Shown here in pieces: positions 7,115 to 9,044 of a stretch of 9,044 nucleotides of DNA. Each line of letters begins with the position of its first letter. Within the stretch, counting starts at the first letter, position 1. This DNA is from Candidatus Cloacimonadota bacterium. Lineage in GTDB: Bacteria > Cloacimonadota > Cloacimonadia > Cloacimonadales > TCS61. Under the pieces are notes generated by a model. The model was given only the letters and a program-made list of their open reading frames with translations. It had not been told where the DNA came from and did no database searches. The translations under genes and the position numbers were made by a program. The stretch is from contig QMNP01000052.1 in NCBI GenBank assembly GCA_003647825.1, forward strand, positions 1 to 9,044, in the 5' to 3' direction.

Positions 7115-8814
7115 TAAAAAGTTTAAAGATCGAGAATTTTGTAATTGTTGACCAACTTGAAGTAGAATTTGCTGATGGATTGCAAGTTTTATCAGGTGAA
7201 ACCGGTGCTGGAAAATCGATAATAGTTGGTGCTATTGATCTCATTCTTGGAGGATCTACTAATGCTGGAATGCTGCGTAATGAAACTAAACCAGCTATTT
7301 TGGAAGCAGTATTCGATATCGATTACAGAAATAAACTTTTATTGGAATTATTAAGTAAATTTGATGTTGATAAAAGTGAAGAAGAACTTTTTATAAGACG
7401 TGAAATCGGAATCAACTATCGCAGTAAAAGTTTTTTAAATGGTAGGAGAATTGCTAATTCTATCGTATTGGAATTTCGCAATGCTCTATTAGATTTTCAT
7501 AGTCAGCGGGATCAGCAAAAACTCTTTGATCGAGATTATCAACTTGAAGTCTTGGATATTTATGGAAATTTAATCTTAGAACGTTCAAGATTCGAGAATA
7601 ATTTTCTTTCTCTGGAGAATCAAATTAGAGAATTACAAAAATTAATAAGACAAGAAAAAGAACATTCCGAGAAAATTAAACTTTATGAATATCAAGTACA
7701 GGAAATTGACGCTATAAGTCCTCAATTAAATGAAGATGAAACCCTGCAAGCAGAATTAAATTTGCTTTCTAATGCAGAAGCTATTTTGAATCTCGCTTCT
7801 GAAATGGAGCAGCTTGTTTATGAAAAAGAGAATTCAGTTTATGATACTTTAAGTTCATTTATGGGGCAATTATCAAATTTTGAACAAGATAATGAGATCA
7901 TTTCACAAGCAGTGAGTAATTTACGAGAAGCACTAACCAACCTCGATGAGACGATAGGCGGAATGCGGGAAATACAAAATGTAATTGATCTTGATGGTTC
8001 TCGATTGGATGAAGTTCAAGATAGATTAAATAGCATTAATTCCATGTGTAACAAATATAAACGATCATTAGAAGAAATTCTGGAATATAAAAATGAAATG
8101 CAGAATGAAATCGAAGATTACTCCAGTAATTCAGAAAAAATTGACAGTTTGAAAAATGAAATTGATCAGAAAATTGAAAAAGTAATAAAATCAGCAGAAC
8201 AGCTTTCCCAAAAAAGAAAAAAAGCAGCTAATGCATTTGCTAAAGAGATCGAAGCAAATATTAAACAATTGGCCATCCCAGATGCAGCAATTGAGATAAA
8301 ATTTGAAAAGCTGACAAACATTAATGGATATTCAGCCAAATTAAATGGTATTAATTCCAAAGGATTAGATTCAATAGATTTTTATTTCTCTGCAAATAAA
8401 GGAGTTAAGTTGCAGCCATTTCGTATTGCTGCTTCTGGAGGAGAGCTTTCACGATTCCTGCTTTCGATTAAAAAAATCCTATCGGATCGACTTGATAATC
8501 GTACCATTATCTTTGATGAAATTGATGCAGGGATTGGAGGAAAGACGTCTGAATTATTAGCAGAATTTATTCATAAAATTGGCAATTATCACCAGGTAAT
8601 TTGTATTTCCCACCTTCCGCAGATAGCCGCTTATGCCGATAAACATTTTGCTATTACCAAAAAAAATAAGAAAAAATCATCGGAAGTAGATGTGAATATA
8701 TTGACCGATAATGAGAGAAAAATAGAAATTGCCAGGATGTTGTCGGGCTCGCAAAGTGAGCTTGCCTTACAGCATGCAGGGGAATTATTGATAAAAAGTA
8801 AGGAGAGAAGGTAA
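7111..8814 (+). CDS. recN: DNA repair protein RecN (SMC-like ATPase)
   Basis: RecN is an SMC-family ATPase that gathers DNA ends during recombinational repair of double-strand breaks. The 567 residues fit the family length. The N-terminal head opens 'MIKSLKIENFVIVDQLEVEF' and carries Walker A G-E-T-G-A-G-K-S at 29-36. An H-S-Q-R-D-Q-Q segment at 130-136 takes the place of the usual H-G-Q-x-x-H-Q loop. Residues about 155-385 form two coiled-coil arms rich in Glu, Lys and Leu, short as usual for RecN. The C-terminal head has the ABC signature A-S-G-G-E-L-S-R at 441-448, Walker B T-I-I-F-D-E at 465-470 followed by I-D-A-G-I-G-G, and S-H-L-P-Q-I-A at 500-506 with the switch histidine. The start overlaps the nadK stop. 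No LexA-type operator is visible, and none would be expected inside the overlapping gene. Confidence 0.95.
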   Translation: MIKSLKIENFVIVDQLEVEFADGLQVLSGETGAGKSIIVGAIDLILGGSTNAGMLRNETKPAILEAVFDIDYRNKLLLELLSKFDVDKSEEELFIRREIGINYRSKSFLNGRRIANSIVLEFRNALLDFHSQRDQQKLFDRDYQLEVLDIYGNLILERSRFENNFLSLENQIRELQKLIRQEKEHSEKIKLYEYQVQEIDAISPQLNEDETLQAELNLLSNAEAILNLASEMEQLVYEKENSVYDTLSSFMGQLSNFEQDNEIISQAVSNLREALTNLDETIGGMREIQNVIDLDGSRLDEVQDRLNSINSMCNKYKRSLEEILEYKNEMQNEIEDYSSNSEKIDSLKNEIDQKIEKVIKSAEQLSQKRKKAANAFAKEIEANIKQLAIPDAAIEIKFEKLTNINGYSAKLNGINSKGLDSIDFYFSANKGVKLQPFRIAASGGELSRFLLSIKKILSDRLDNRTIIFDEIDAGIGGKTSELLAEFIHKIGNYHQVICISHLPQIAAYADKHFAITKKNKKKSSEVDVNILTDNERKIEIARMLSGSQSELALQHAGELLIKSKERR

Positions 8815-9044
8815 TGTTAAGATTACGCAATGACGTAAAATTTGTAATTATATTAATAGCAATATTGATTTCAATTTTTTTTGGAGGTAAAAGGTCTGGT
8901 TTATTAAGAGCATTTTCACCCCAAAAAATAACTTATGACACAAAAATTGCAGACAAGATATTTAATCAGAGCGATAACAAACGAAAAATATCAATGCAAT
9001 TTGAGATTGTAGAAAATAACGAAATATCTAATGTAATTAATGAT
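8814..9044 (+). CDS. N-terminal part of a membrane-anchored protein of unknown function (3' partial)
   Basis: The ATG at 8814 shares its A with the recN stop (TAATG), and the frame stays open for 77 codons to the window edge. AAGGAG around 8800-8805, with a second GAAGG closer in, supports this start. The visible product begins MLRLRNDVKF, followed by a hydrophobic helix at about 9-24 and then G-G-K-R. This looks like an uncleaved signal anchor or signal peptide with a positively charged start, placing the rest outside the cytoplasm. The remaining visible part is polar and rich in Lys, Asn, Ile and Ser, with no motif I recognise. Tight coupling to recN implies co-expression but not shared function. 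The frame and membrane segment are clear; I cannot assign a family from this fragment. Confidence 0.75.
   Translation, partial: MLRLRNDVKFVIILIAILISIFFGGKRSGLLRAFSPQKITYDTKIADKIFNQSDNKRKISMQFEIVENNEISNVIND

Noticed and set aside
6852..7151. Plus-strand frame of 99 codons overlapping the end of nadK and start of recN
   Set aside because: It lies out of frame inside two genes with strong family motifs and has no ribosome binding site or recognisable product.
4338..8418. Recurrent TTGCAGCC or CTGCAGCC in fmt, rsgA and recN, considered as a dispersed repeat
   Set aside because: Each copy encodes Leu-Gln-Pro in frame, so it reflects codon preference and common peptide usage rather than a repeat element.

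Overview
The window is AT-rich and densely packed. Every gene that can be supported lies on the plus strand, and gaps between genes are 70 bases or shorter. A SurA-type periplasmic foldase, a lipoprotein foldase with a lipobox, and a YajC translocase subunit point to a diderm (Gram-negative) bacterium. The A/T bias, Lys/Asn/Ile/Glu-rich proteins, mixed strong and absent Shine-Dalgarno sites and overall gene style would fit Cloacimonadota (WWE1) or another FCB-group-like lineage. That placement is an impression, not a demonstrated assignment.

Layout: (1) the 3' end of an unrecognised acidic protein, perhaps an extracellular beta-sandwich protein, which enters from the left edge; (2) an envelope block with a parvulin-like lipoprotein, a SurA-like foldase, phosphatidylglycerophosphatase A (pgpA) and yajC; (3) a translation block with peptide deformylase (def), methionyl-tRNA formyltransferase (fmt) and the ribosome-assembly GTPase rsgA; (4) NAD kinase (nadK) overlapping the DNA-repair ATPase recN by an ATGA junction; (5) the 5' end of a membrane-anchored protein of unknown function, whose start overlaps the recN stop and which runs off the right edge.

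The genes share no single pathway but form a typical bacterial housekeeping cluster. Fmt formylates initiator Met-tRNA and Def later removes the formyl group. RsgA matures the 30S subunit. YajC and the two foldases serve protein export and outer-membrane protein folding. PgpA completes phosphatidylglycerol synthesis. NadK makes NADP and RecN organises double-strand-break repair. No convincing terminator or strong promoter was seen between the genes, so read-through as one long operon is the simplest model.

I found no mobile element, CRISPR array, tRNA, rRNA or defence system, and nothing that justifies claiming a new biological system. The points worth a second look are small: the unknown gene coupled to recN, the loss of hallmark histidines in the parvulin domains, the start and N-terminal extension of RsgA, a 16-base AT palindrome before surA, and the two partial unknown genes at the edges.
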